Positions 36,534 through 48,789 of a stretch of 64,000 nucleotides of DNA are shown here, piece after piece (the first letter of the stretch is position 1; each line of letters opens with the position of its first letter). Location: contig VZTJ01001766.1 of the NCBI GenBank assembly GCA_013397795.1, positions 595,593 through 659,592 of the forward strand, written 5' to 3'. Under the pieces are notes generated by a model. It was not told the DNA's origin. It ran no database searches and worked only from the letters and a program-made list of their open reading frames with translations. The translations under genes were made by a program, and so were the position numbers. The stretch is from Orthonyx spaldingii. Its lineage: Eukaryota; Chordata; Aves; Passeriformes; Orthonychidae.

Positions 36534-39500
36534 GTAAGTCAGTGTGAACTTGGAGAGCCACCTGAGGAGTGCATTTCCTGCTTTTTACAGTTTTGGCTCT
36601 GGCTTGGGAATGTCCCATTTTGATACAGTGCCAGCACTGCTTCGCTTTGTCGAGCAAATCCACACAGGCACTTCTTTCTGAAGAGAACTGAGTGAAGAAA
36701 AAACATCTATTTTTATCAAGCTAACATATTCTAATGTTCCTAGTAACCATTAAAGCCATGGTTTTGGGCTGTTCCTGATAGATATCTGTTTAAGGAAATG
36801 AGATAAGAGAAAGGTTAATGAGCTTTATTTGGGATTTCTGGTAAAGCAGTGATAAGGCAGCAGTTCTTGGTGACTAATAGTGACTTTTACGTTAAAACAG
36901 AAACCTACAGAAAAAAGCAAGGCAAGATCTTGGAGGGGAATAGAATTGGGTTTGATCACGGGTTGATATCTGTGCTGGAAGGTGCCTGTAGTGCATTTTC
37001 TACATCTGCTGGGTTCCATGAAAACCCCATGGCAGAGGGGACATGGAGCAAAGCACGGCTGATGCTTTGAGGGGAAACTTAATGTGCAAGCCAGAGCAGA
37101 TGGGTGTGGAGCTGCAAAGCAAACAGAGGCCACACTTCTCCAAGGAAAAGCAGAGTGACAGTCCACAGTCAGGCTGCAGGGACAGCAGAAAAGGCTTTCC
37201 AGAGGCAATGTGATACAATTTGTGACCCAGGGGGCCACTAAAATTCTGCAGTTACCACAAAATGGAAGCTTTTTCTTTAATCATCTTTCTCCGAGTTATG
37301 TTTGAAAGTTACCCTGTGTTACTGCTTTAAAATTTAATGTTTAAAATCCTTTTAATTTTGGAAGACTCTGAATTAGAAAAGGCACAGGCCATCTAGCTAT
37401 GGCATAGTGAATTGCCCCTAAAACCTAGTGGTAGCAGCAGAGATATCCTACAGGATCATAAGGGATCTGGAGAATCTGGAATGTGGATGCTGCTAAGTTT
37501 ACATTTGAGACTCTCACAGCAGAGATTAAAAAATCCCTTTATTTCTGTAAAAACAAAGGATGCAGTGTCTCAAAGTCAGATTTATGTCACCTCACTTTAG
37601 GTATTTAGAGGGTAGGAGTCTCTCTGTGCCAGTTGTCTTTGTCTCCCTTTCAAGCCAATGGAAAGCAATGGACAATTTTAAGCCCCACTAATGTGATGTT
37701 GTAAAGACATTTGCTTTTGGATAAGGTGAACTGTGGCCTGCACGGCTGTGACTGCAGAAACCATCGACCACAGTGGGAGCACACAGAGACTCTGCAGATG
37801 TGAGACCTGCCTCTAGTGAGAAGCATCCCGTGCTGGCAGGTTTGGGGGGCAGGAGCAATAACCAGGCATTTTGTATCACTCCTAGAATATGGGATATGCC
37901 ACACATGGATTTTTTTCTTTACCCTGGTCCTTGTTATTTTTAGCTCTGGGCTTCCTAGGGCAAGTTGAGGTTATTCCCCTAGACTGTGGGACCTGTCTCC
38001 AGCTTTTCAGTCTTGGCAAATCTCCCTCTGTTGTTGTGCTAAGCAGAAATCTGTTTGGGTCTCTCTTGCTCCAAACCCATGCTCTTGCCCTCTGCAGAAA
38101 TAAGTAGATAAGGATAGCATGGAAATCATCTCACAGGACTGTATCCAGCTTCACTTTGCAGCCAGCATTCCTTCTTGTTGCTCAGCAATTTGTGGCCTTC
38201 TAAGATGACTTAAAAAAGTTCCTTAGCACCCGAGTATCCATCAAAGCAGATGGCAAAGCTGCCACTTCCCTCTCTGGCACTTGGGACAGTCAAGGTGTCT
38301 GGTCCTCACTCTGCTTTTGGCAGATCAGCTTCCCCCTTTGCAGACCACAGGCAGTGAAACTTTAGCCCTTGGCATCCCTCCTGCCAACACGGCTCCTGCA
38401 GACCTGCCAGGGCTGAGCAGGGCCTGCCCGGTGCTATCAGGAAATTAGACAATCAGCAGAGAGAGGAATTTTGCAGGCAGAGAAATTTTGCAGAGAGACT
38501 TCTTTTTTTTTTTTTCCTTGCAGAGAGAGAAATTTTACAAAGCAAATTTTGCAAAATTTTGCTCGAAAAAAAGAGAAAAATCCTGCTGTGAATTTCTTAG
38601 CACTGCTTGGAGCTGTTTCTCCTCTTTGTGCTAAAGTGTAAAGTAAGCAAAACAGCCTGCCTGTATTTATTGTAGCAGGCTGATGGCTCAGGGTTCCCCT
38701 TCTCCTGAGATCCCAGTTGGGTCTGTGAGAGCTCAGACTGTCCCAGCTCACCCTGGCCAGCTTTATTAAACCCCCACATAACTGGATTAATTGTGAGCAG
38801 AGCAGGTCAGAGAAAGGTAACTCGGTTTTGTGGAAGATTTTGCAAAGTCATTTGTAATGAAAATTGACATTTTCTGCAATTCCCCATGAAAGGGAAGGGA
38901 GTCCCAGCTCCAGGGCAGGCTGCCAGGTGACTGCATCCCCTAAGCTGCAGACTGCCAGCCCCCCCTCTGCCCCCTCCCTGGCTGGCTGGCTGTCTTCCCA
39001 TTACATCTAACCCTCTTTGAGTGATTATGCTAGCATTAAACAGGGAAAATATTAAAGAGGGAAGGTCTTTGGCTTTTTTTTTTTTTTTTTACTCAGAACA
39101 AATATTTCTGAGAGAAATGAAAGAATGAAAATGAAATATAGATTTGCTTTCTCTGGATCTGCCAGTCATTGGGGCTCTCCCGCTGTGATCGTCCATCTAC
39201 TTCATTCAGCATCTGCTACTTTCAGGCCCCTTTAGTTCATCACTCACAGGAATCAACATTTCCAAATGTGATCAGAAAGTACAGCTGAACACGTGTACAG
39301 AGTTCACCTGCCCACGCAGTGCCACCACTTAAAAAATGAGTGGAGAGAGCAAGGCTCCCTCAATTTCTATTTTCCTTTAGAAGCTGAGGTACCATTATGC
39401 AACATTAAAGCCTAAATGGCTGAAACCACAGGTAAAAGGGGTTTTTTTAAGACAAAGTGCTCCAAATCATCAGTGTCATATTTAGCACCGGTGGGATGTT

Positions 39501-41364
39501 AAGCTGCTTGTTTTCTTTCCAGCCTTTATCACAGGAAACACCCAGCCCCTTGTGCAGGCACAATGGACCAGGTGCCACGTGGAATTTGTGGCTGGTACAC
39601 ACATGCACGACTCCCGATGCCCCCAGGAAGGCTCAGACATTTTGCTGTCTTGCTGTGACATTTCCCTCTCAGAAGGCTATTGATTAAAATGATTCAGGCA
39701 AGGAAAGTGATCCTCCTGAGTCATTGTCTCAGCAAGAGGGTTGCGTAATGTGTGCAGCATGGTTTTGTAGTTCTTAAGGCAGTCCCCTGGATACAATTTC
39801 ACAGACATCCCGTTTTGTCTCGTTCTCTGTCCCAGGAAAAATTTGAGCGTTCTGGTGGGAATCTTTGGTATCTCTAACCCCTGTGACTCAGAAGTTCTTT
39901 GCTAATTAGAAATATGAGAGGGGTTGTTTGTTGTGTTCTTGGTATGAGGTGGTGATGGAAAGTTGTTCAGTCCCAAGGTGTTGCTGCAATCCAAGATATC
40001 GTTTTCGTGAGGAGAAACAGAAGGTGTTTTCCATAAGGAATCATGTAAAATGGCCACTTGGAATAATTCATTCCTGAAGTATAACAGAGTAAAGCCAAAC
40101 ACTCCTCAAATGCAGGCTATGATAATTAATTTTGTTCTTTAACATCATAGTTCTATGATTGCACTCTTTCTCTTTTACATCTTAGTGGTTGTGTTATCTC
40201 TGTTGCTCAGAGTTGATCAGTTTTGCTGGGCTAATGTTGCAAATATTCAATTTCTTGGATGGAAAACATTTCTCCTTGACTGTATATTAGTGATACATGA
40301 CCTCTGGATTCTCCCCTCTATTTTGACCAACAAAGTGCATTAATGTTGATTGTTTCACAGAAAACCATGTACTTCAATTTTACAGAAATTATCTATTTTT
40401 GCAAATATATCTATTTCTATTTCAGAAATTCCAGAATTTTCCAGAAACACAAAGCTCTGTGCAGCTTATACTAGGATGTGAAATGAAAATAAAACAGTCT
40501 ATGACAAACTTGGTGCCCACATTCTGTCATTTTAAGTTGACTGTAGCATTGCACTATGCATTTAAAATGTTGCTTAAGCAGGGCATATAAAAGGACAAAA
40601 TCTGATTCTCTGGGATACTTTACAGGAATCTGTTAAAACTGAATTTGCTTCAGCAACCTTCCTTTCCCTGCTCCCTCTGCCTCATAGGTAATATTTATAT
40701 GTTGTTTTAAAGAAAAATGTTCCAATTAGAAGCTCCACCATATGACATTTGAACTGGGTCATAAATAACCAATGTGTTCCCAAGATGCAATGAGAAGAAA
40801 ATTGCTGTGACTATTTGTAAAAATAAAAAAAAAAGACCAAGACTCAAATTACAGTTTCTAATCGTCTTTGCTGCCAGCAATAACCTCAGAATAACTGGAG
40901 GCGTGCATTGCCCTTCTATTGATAATAAGAACAAAATAAAAAGGGATAATACACCAGATACACTGCAACCCAAATAACCCTTAACACTCACTCTCCATTC
41001 GCTTAGTTTTCTCCACTCAAGTGAATAGATTTAACCTTGATAAAAGGCACCTTTACACCTTTTTTCCTCTCCTTTTTTTTTTTTACCACTATGATTATTC
41101 AGATGATGGATGGAGGTAGGAATATATGTTCCAATCCAGATCCTGAAGTCAGACGTCATTATAAGTTTACAGCAGTATGAGATATTACTGTGAAAAGACT
41201 AGACAAAATTGTGATAGTGATAAAGAGTCAGCTACAAAAAAACCCAAGTATTTGTCTGTAAAATGTGTCTGGCTTTCTGCTGGGTTCACCTGTGTGAGTG
41301 GAAACTCCACAAGCAAGGAGTTGTGCTTAAAAGGTTAGTTTGACTCCATATGTTCTTTCTGCAG
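36534..41364 (+). other. SCN5A: Intron 14 (4.8 kb)
   Basis: The intron is 4,831 bases, GT-AG, acceptor GTTCTTTCTGCAG. Around 38455-38560 is a set of imperfect AGAGAAATTTTGCA-like repeats interrupted by a T tract, and a further T tract lies at about 39074-39090. No transposon or gene was recognised. Confidence 0.8.
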
Positions 41365-41538
41365 GTCTTCACTGGGATTTTTACAGCAGAAATGATCTTC
41401 AAAGTAATTGCCCTTGATCCCTACTACTATTTCCAGCAGGGCTGGAATATTTTTGACAGCATAATTGTTATTCTAAGCCTGATGGAACTGGGCTTGTCCA
41501 GCATGGGAAACCTGTCTGTTTTACGCTCCTTTCGACTG
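41365..41538 (+). CDS. SCN5A: SCN5A exon 15: domain II S2, S3 and start of S4
   Basis: The exon is 174 bases, 58 residues, phase 0. VFTGIFTAEMIFKVIAL (residues 1-17) is S2 with its conserved acidic residue. DPYYYFQQGWNIFDSIIVIL and SLMELGLS cover the S2-S3 loop and S3. SVLRSFRL (51-58) begins the S4 voltage sensor with its first arginines. The sequence differs from human Nav1.5 by only a few residues as I recall it, notably SSMGNLS for SRMSNLS. The donor GTAATG is weaker than consensus. The S4 gating helix is split between this exon and exon 16. Confidence 0.96.
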
Positions 41539-42953
41539 GTAATGGTGTTATTCTGTTCTTAGCCATCTTTTTTTTATTACATATAAACTCTGACATGAAT
41601 GCAACATATTTTCTTAAAATCGCATCTGCCTGTAATTGCTGCAAACTGGTGAACAGTACATGACACTAATTACAGGCTGTGGGATAAATGGAATTGTTCC
41701 AGATTTACATCAGGGTAAATGAGAACATAATTTGATTCCTTCTAGCTGTGCCAGGTACTTGTAGCACACTTAAAATATTTGAATTCCAATTTGTAATAAA
41801 GATCTGCCATTTTATACCTGTACACCTGTTAGCATAGACAGTAGAAAATTGATAGCCCAAGAAATGCAAGAGCTGATAACTTGTTGTTTTAGGAGATGTT
41901 ATTCCTAAATTATGTTATAAACATGCCACTGTTCTTTCAGATGTTGTCAAAAGAAAATGTCTTTGAATTATTCACAGAGAAATTTTTTTTTCCAGAACTG
42001 ATCAGCATAACATAGCATCTGTCTTTCACGGGAACTCCTTAGCTGTCAGCTCCTTTGTTAAGCAGGGGATAGTGGTGTTCTATTAATGAGAGACTGGCAA
42101 CATGCTGGAACAGAAAAGGACTTTCCTTGCCAGCTTGACATTTGTGTCGCACTTCATGTACCAGGATGTCCATGCTAATCATTCTGGCCATGATATGGCT
42201 TTACAATTTTAAAGATCAGGAAAATAAGACCTTATGGTTACATTTATCAGAAGAAAAGATTTTTTTTTTTTTTCTCCAAAAATTCTCTGCATTGCTCAAA
42301 AGGGTAAATTTACCATCACTGTCCTAACTGTCTCAGTTCAGTTTTTGGAGCAATCCTGCTTCAATAGGGCTTAAATTAAACTTTCAGCTGAAAACAGAGC
42401 ACAAGGGCTAGGCACCATTTACATCCTTAAAATAGGTCTTAAGTGGGCCGTGGGTTGTGCACAGACTGCGTGATCCTCAGCACAGAGGTGATTTTCACCC
42501 TGGGAGCTAACAGCTAAGAGCAGCTGACTGAGGCTTGCTCTGAAGCACAGAGGAATTCCTTCTCTCTTTGTGGGACCAAACCTTAAACCCCTCCCTCCAC
42601 ATGCCTGCCAGGCTGTTTATTTTGAGGAGCAAAAGCAACACAAAAAAAAATGACTAAGAAATAGATTTCATCCTTCTGTCCTTTCCCCACCAGTGGGGAA
42701 ATGTGCCATTAAAACCATGTCTACCTAACCAGGCAGAGCATAGCTCAGGAAAACTTAATTCTCATCCGAGAAGCCCGACTGATGTTTTATTAATAGAAGT
42801 AATGAGGTTAACAGGAAGTATGGCTAAAATCACCTTGTACCACACACACTGTGGCATTTAACATCTTCCACGTTTTACTCACTTTAATAATTCATTGGCT
42901 GAAATGTCTGTTGCTTCTGTGAGCTGACACTGTTGTTTATGTTCTGTTCACAG
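41539..42953 (+). other. SCN5A: Intron 15 (1.4 kb)
   Basis: The intron is 1,415 bases, GT-AG, with a 13-base T tract near 42262-42274 and the acceptor TTGTTTATGTTCTGTTCACAG. Nothing else is recognisable. It interrupts the codons of the domain II voltage sensor. Confidence 0.8.
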
Positions 42954-43310
42954 CTGCGAGTCTTCAAGTTGGCAAAGTCCTGGCCGACCTTAAACACGCT
43001 CATTAAAATCATTGGTAACTCAGTGGGTGCCCTCGGGAACCTCACTCTCGTGCTGGCCATCATCGTGTTTATTTTTGCCGTGGTGGGAATGCAGCTTTTT
43101 GGGAAAAGCTACTTGGACAATGTGAAGAAGATAAGCACAACTGGCAATCTGCCACGGTGGCACATGAACGACTTCTTCCACTCGTTCCTCATCATCTTCC
43201 GAATTTTGTGTGGAGAGTGGATCGAGACCATGTGGGACTGCATGGAAGTAGCTGGGCAGCCACTGTGCCTTCTCGTCTTCTTGTTGGTCATGGTGATAGG
43301 AAACCTGGTG
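42954..43310 (+). CDS. SCN5A: SCN5A exon 16: domain II S4-S5, pore and S6
   Basis: The exon is 357 bases, 119 residues, phase 0. LRVFKLAKSW (1-10) completes S4. PTLNTLIKIIGNSVGALGNL is the S4-S5 linker, and TLVLAIIVFIFAVVGMQLFG is S5. The turret KSYLDNVKKISTTGNL (51-66) contains no cysteine. PRWHMNDFFHSFLIIFRILC is the pore helix, and GEWIETMWDCMEV holds the second DEKA residue, Glu at 43215-43217. LCLLVFLLVMVIGNLV starts S6. The exon ends at a GTGAGT donor. The turret is two residues longer than I recall for human. Confidence 0.97.
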
Positions 43311-46300
43311 GTGAGTTCTCAAGATGTTTTTTTTTTCTTCCTTTCCTGGTGGGTGTGTGCAAATTTACCTTTTTTTTAATCCAGAAGTGGCATGTCTCAC
43401 ATTGCTACGTGAATTTAATTCGATGAACCAAGTTGTCACCAAGAGAAATTTGCTCCTATCCCAAATAGAACATTGCATTACTAGTTGGGAATGAGGGCTT
43501 GCTGGGTTTTTTCAGAAGAGCAGATGTTTCACTAAAAGAAAGGCACATGGGTTGATCATAATGATTTCATTTCTTAGGCCATTCATGGGGCTGAAGGCAT
43601 TCCTGATCTCTTTTTTATACAGGTGTGACTATCACCTCAGCTGTTCCTGGTTTGGGACATACTTGTATTTCCTTCATTTCTGGCCCAGAACACGTGAACC
43701 TTACCCTAGCACAGTGTCTTTGAGCAGAGTTTCAAAGATCTTTAGCCTGCATGTTTTAGGAAGCTGCAGGTTTTGTTTACAGTAATGTCACTGGCTCACT
43801 TGCTTGTTTTTAATAGACTATCCCATAAGCATGGCTTACATAAGCTCTGAACCTATTAAGGCTGAATTATATTTCCCTGTTGACATCTTAAGGAGCGCTT
43901 TGCTGGCTTTCAGTCATTGTGGAAGTGTTTTGCCTGTTCAGCTTACGGAGCATCTTTGACATTGTGGCTCTAATGGCCTCACTGTTTATGTAGTGAGTTG
44001 TTTAATAGTAGATGCTGCTCTGAAAAAAAACATCGGGTTTTGCTACCAATTGCTTTTAGTGGTTGTTCTGCTTTTAAGTGCCCAATGTTTTGGTTCTCGG
44101 CTGCTGTGGTAGAAAAGTTCATGAAAAACTTGTAGAAAAGCAAAATGTGCTATTTTGTTTACATTAACTTATATTTTGACAGTTATTTTCACACTGAAAA
44201 TGTTGATTACAGGAGCAAATTATATTTTTTAGGCTTTTTTAATAAAAGTCAAAAGATTAAACTGTGATTACTCAGAAAGTGGGAAATTATTTATGGCTTT
44301 TTTTCTTGACTTACCGTTTCTATAAATTTTCCTTGGCATTAAATTTGATTAGAAGAGTTGGGGCAAAATATTACTTTCTTTATTTAGAAAAAAAAATTAC
44401 TTATTCTATCTTTTGGGAGAGTTTAGCCTGAGATCTAGAAAGTTAATCTCCTCCTGCCATTAAGTAATGTGTTCTGTGTATGATGATGAAAGCTGGAAAT
44501 AATATGTGTTAAATTCTGGGGAAAATGTTAACATTTGAAATATTCATGGATTATTAAAAGATGTGAATTAGCAACATCTGATACCCTTAGATATTAACAC
44601 TCATTAGTGTGCATAAGTTCTGTTAAATATGAAACCTGGCTCAGCAGAGACTGCATTAACATTATCTACACATATTTAACCTTCAGTGCTCACAAAAAAA
44701 GACTGTCCCAGATGTAAAACCAGATACTGAAAAACTGTGTCAGCATGGATAAGATGAAGTTATTGGTCAGCTGAAAGCAGAAGTGCTAGCTTTACTCTTT
44801 TCAGACAACAGTTCTGTAAGGATGTGGCAAAGACTGATAAATAGGAATGATTCTTGTGTTTGGGTCACTCATAGGAAAAAAAAAAGGAAATTATTTATAG
44901 GTGATGAAGGTGGTGAAATGAACAACAGATTCTGAATCATGAGACTCATCCAGTGCTAACATGGAGATTTCACGATGCTGATTAGCAGGTGATCATCTTA
45001 CTTCTCTGGCCTCAGCAAAATTGTTGCTTTCTTCAGTAAGAGTGGATTGAACTCACCAACTCACTCACTTGCATAACATCATCAGACTCAAAAGTTCTGG
45101 TAGCTAAAAAGCACCACAAGCCCTTTCAAATAAAAATACTCATGTACAAAAACTTTTACCTTTAACTCCATTGCCATCTGTGCCAGCAAAGTTTCTCTTT
45201 TAACTTGCTGAGATCCTTGTTCCTCCTCTGAGTTTCAAGAGTCAGTTCTGATAAAGAGTATTGTCCTGAAGTTGTATCTCATTTGAACTCTAAATGCTTC
45301 CATAGTCTCTGGAGGCACGGAGGAAATCCTGCAGCATTTTTTCGGGTGTAGCATATCTGCACATGCATCTGGATTAAATACTTTTATCTGTCACATCTGC
45401 CAGTACAGGTGGTGTCTGTGGTCACTTTCCCAACTGCAAGGCTGAGGATTATGGAGCAAACCTGCTCTTGAACTGCTGTAAAGTCTGCAAACTGGTGTTG
45501 AAATTGTTACAATCACTGAAATTCTGTGGTGTGTTCAGTGATTTGGTCTGCAGGTCTTATCCAGCCTCACTAACATAAATTCAAAGAAAAACCAGGAAAG
45601 TTAGTAAGTGCCCTGGGCAACATCATGTTATAGAGCAGTCCAGTTGTTGAAAGGAATTTTAGTATTTCCTTAGTCTTTGGGTTGTATTCATATATCCTGA
45701 AAATGTCTTGGACAATTTGTGTGCAATGCCACACGAAACTATATTTAAGACTGGTCAGCTGACATGTGAGTCATCTTCAAGGAACTAAACTTTACGATAC
45801 AGTTGGAAAACTATGTGCTGTGTAACTGCCTCTTGCACAATAAAACTGTGCTGCTATTGTCAGATGGCATTTCAGAGTCACTGAGGCTGCTTTAGAAGGT
45901 AAAGCCAAACCAGACAGATCATAAGAGTTTCTTCTTCATTTGTAAGAGGGAGCTTCTGAAATAGCGAAGTGAATAATTATGCTTTAAGTTTTACAAAGGG
46001 CTTAACGTATTTTTTATGTATATTTATGTTGCTGAGGTGAACAAGGGAAATCACCAAGACAGGAATTATCAAGATGATGTAGGAGAGTGAGGGTCACGAG
46101 GCAGGTCCTGGTGCCCCTGCTCTGGCGGGTCAGCTGGTGCGAGAGCCGCTGTGACACCAGCCACTTCTCAGGGGACAGCTGTGTGTGCTGGGTGCTAACA
46201 ACGTGCATGAATAAAAGTGACACTTCCATCATGGCCAGAACAACCTCCCAGCCTCGCTGGCCAAGCCACTCTTTTATCCTCTGGTGGCCACCAGGATGAA

Positions 46301-47740
46301 GCATGACTCCTGCCAGCTTCTCCTCAAGTGCCACCACGGGAAGGACAGCCCGATGTGTCGCAGAAATGCACTCGCTGTCTTTGCTCCTGCTCCAGCTGGG
46401 CTGTCTATGACCCAAAAAGCATCACTTATGTTAACCCCACAGAGCTGCAGGGCATTCACTGGCCCTCAGGGCTGAGTTTTGGACTGCTGTTGTCTCACCT
46501 CTGTCCCATTCACACACCCCAGAATATCCATGGCACACCCACCCCTCTTCCCCAATCTGCCACAAGCTGGTGAATCACTGCTGCATTTCTGTGGTGGATC
46601 TGGTATTACTGCAGTCACAAACATGTCAATATGTGGGGTCTGTAACCAGGAAAGTTACATTTTAAGAATTTTCCTTAAAAGCAAAAGGTAAGAATGGAAT
46701 CCTTCCTTCAGGATCAGTCCTAGCTGGTTTGGTTTTTTTTTTTCCTGCTGTCCATTCACTCAGGAAAATATTGATGACATTTTGCGAGAACACAAAGGTA
46801 GAAAGCACCACCAATTTCTAGGGTATCAGACTGTCCCATAGGCAGAATTGCATAACCATTATTGAATTAATGCATGATGCATGGAATTATGAAATACAAA
46901 GTGTAAGGTCATGCACTCAGCCCTGTTTAAATATTTATGTTATGATCAAGTAGCTTACCAACAGAAAATGTTTGAGAGTATATGTATCAGCCACTGTGAA
47001 CATCTACATCTGAAATAATTACATGGAGGTGCCTTTGTAGTCAGATCTGGTTGGTGGAGTCTGTGAAGTCATAAAATATCTTACCACCTAAAAAATCTAA
47101 ATATATCAAACTAAACAGCCCCTAAAACTACCTATTTCTGTCCCTGCAGTCCTAGGAGGCAAACTCAGCTGTTGAAATCCCCATGTGGCTTGATATGGTG
47201 ACCCAAGAGGACCTTCTGGTCCTGTGTTTTCCTATGGTAATTTCAGTGCCTGGCAGCAGAGCTGCTCAGCAGGGTTTGGATGAGATTTGAAGTGACCTCC
47301 TTTGGTAAACTCCGTGGAAACTTTTCTCTGAAAAAGCCAAATATGCCTGAAACCTGTGTTTCTATTCTGCTTCCACATCTCAGGAAGCCTTAAGGATATA
47401 TTTTTTTGTTATAATTTGGCCCATAAGACAGGCAGAAATATGGAAATGTCACATTCTTTGATGGAAGAGATTTGTGCCTCCCTACGTGCCTTTCCTAGAA
47501 GACCATGTAGGATAGATCTTTGAGATGTTCTGGGAAAGTCCTGTTAAACTTTCACCAGGTTAAAATCAGTGGATTCTCAAACTGGTCAGATACAAGAGAA
47601 CTTCATTAGGAGTCATTCACCACCATTTCCACCTTGAACAGTCAAAACTGGTGAATAAAATGTGTCACCAGAGCTGTTCTGACAGACACAGAATTCTGCA
47701 GCAGGGCAAGAATGAAAGTCAGCAAGTTACAGGGTTTTGA

Positions 47741-47842
47741 GTAGCCTGGTTTAGTGGAAGTTTCCCTGCTCATGCGAGGAGGGTTGATAATAGGTGATCT
47801 GTAAGGTCCCTTCCAACCCAAACCAGAAGATGATTCTATGAA
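47741..47842 (+). mobile_element. CR1 LINE 3' end fragment
   Basis: CCTGCTCATGCGAGGAGGGT, GGTGATCTGTAAGGTCCCTT, CCAACCCAAACC and GATTCTATGAAT form the standard CR1 3' terminus. It is 5' truncated and in the sense orientation of SCN5A, inside intron 16. Confidence 0.9.
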
Positions 47843-48212
47843 TGGGAGCAAGGCAGAACTTCTTAGCGCTTCCACATCATCCTGTTCTTTAGCAAGAGTC
47901 TCCCTCTTGACCATGAGAACGTTGTCCTGAGCACCAGCAATGCAACCTGGCTGGGAATAATGGCCTAGGAGGAGGAGTAGGGCAAGAAGGATGAAGGGTC
48001 ATTTAGCACGGATCCTGGCCTGACAGATGTGCAAGGGAGAGATTTGGGATTGGGAGGATTGTTTGGGTGGGGAAGAAAAATGACTACGGCTTTGTGTGAA
48101 GCTTAATCTATGAGAAGAAATTCACAGCAATTTCCTGCCCTGAATCACTTTCCTAAATAACAGACCCTAAGTAACATAAGGAGTCCCTGGGTCCCATGTG
48201 CCTATCTAATAC

Positions 48213-48227
48213 TTTTTTTTTTTTTTT
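48213..48227 (+). repeat. T(15) homopolymer tract
   Basis: There are fifteen consecutive thymines in intron 16, some 320 bases upstream of the solo LTR. No element is recognisable. Confidence 0.88.
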
Positions 48228-48539
48228 GCTTTGTTTGCTGAAGTTGTCTTTAGTTCAATGTTTAGAGTCAAGAAAGCAGATCAAAACCACAAAAGAGGCA
48301 GCTGCAATGTGTAGCGTGTAAATGTGTGAGACAGGGCTGATATTTGGGTTACATGGTCTTCAACATGGGGGCTTTGCTTCTGTATAAAACCATTTTCTGG
48401 AATTAATTACTGAGTGTCACTAACTGAGCACCACAATCTCTAATTGAGGAACATAAAAATGAGTCTATGAGGCAACCTAAAAATGCTCTAAAAATGTCTA
48501 TGAGGCCACCTATGAAGGAGAACTGGTAGCCCACCCTGT

Positions 48540-48789
48540 GGGGTCTGTTGCTGTTGAGCTGATGTCGAAACAAGAAGAGGTCGAGATCAAATGGCAAAAG
48601 AGGTTAATTTATTTATTAAATTCAGCTTTTGTATACAAAATGATTGCTCACTGGGATTGGCCAAAGCCATCCGCCCCCTAGGGCTGATTGGACAGAACTC
48701 TGACTGTCTGTTTTGAAAACAATTCAGTCAAAATATGAACTTATCTTTATTTTTCCCGTGGGAAGCAGACTTGTGCTGTCACAGGGGTC
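48540..48789 (-). mobile_element. Solo LTR (ERVK-like), antisense, with 6-bp target duplication
   Basis: The LTR covers 48546-48783 (238 bp) and is flanked by GGGGTC at 48540-48545 and 48784-48789. On the minus strand it starts TGTGACAGCACAAGTCTG, ends CAACAGCAACA, and carries a CCAAT box (48656-48660) and AATAAA signals (48608-48617 region). It shares layout and blocks with the LTR at 5879-6145 but is clearly divergent, so it belongs to a different subfamily or age class. No internal retroviral sequence remains. Confidence 0.9.

Noticed and set aside
40141..40162. TAGTTCTATGATTG as another CR1 3' end
   Set aside because: The preceding sequence lacks the AAGGTCCCTTCCAACC-type CR1 wording, so the short match is not enough.
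1601..43310. SCN10A, SCN4A or SCN8A as the identity of the gene
   Set aside because: SCN4A lacks the long DI-DII linker seen here. SCN8A and the other brain types have DII turret cysteines and a different S3 (FDGFIVSLSL). Human SCN10A differs in the DI turret and DII segments. SCN5A gives the best overall match, though a tree was not computed.
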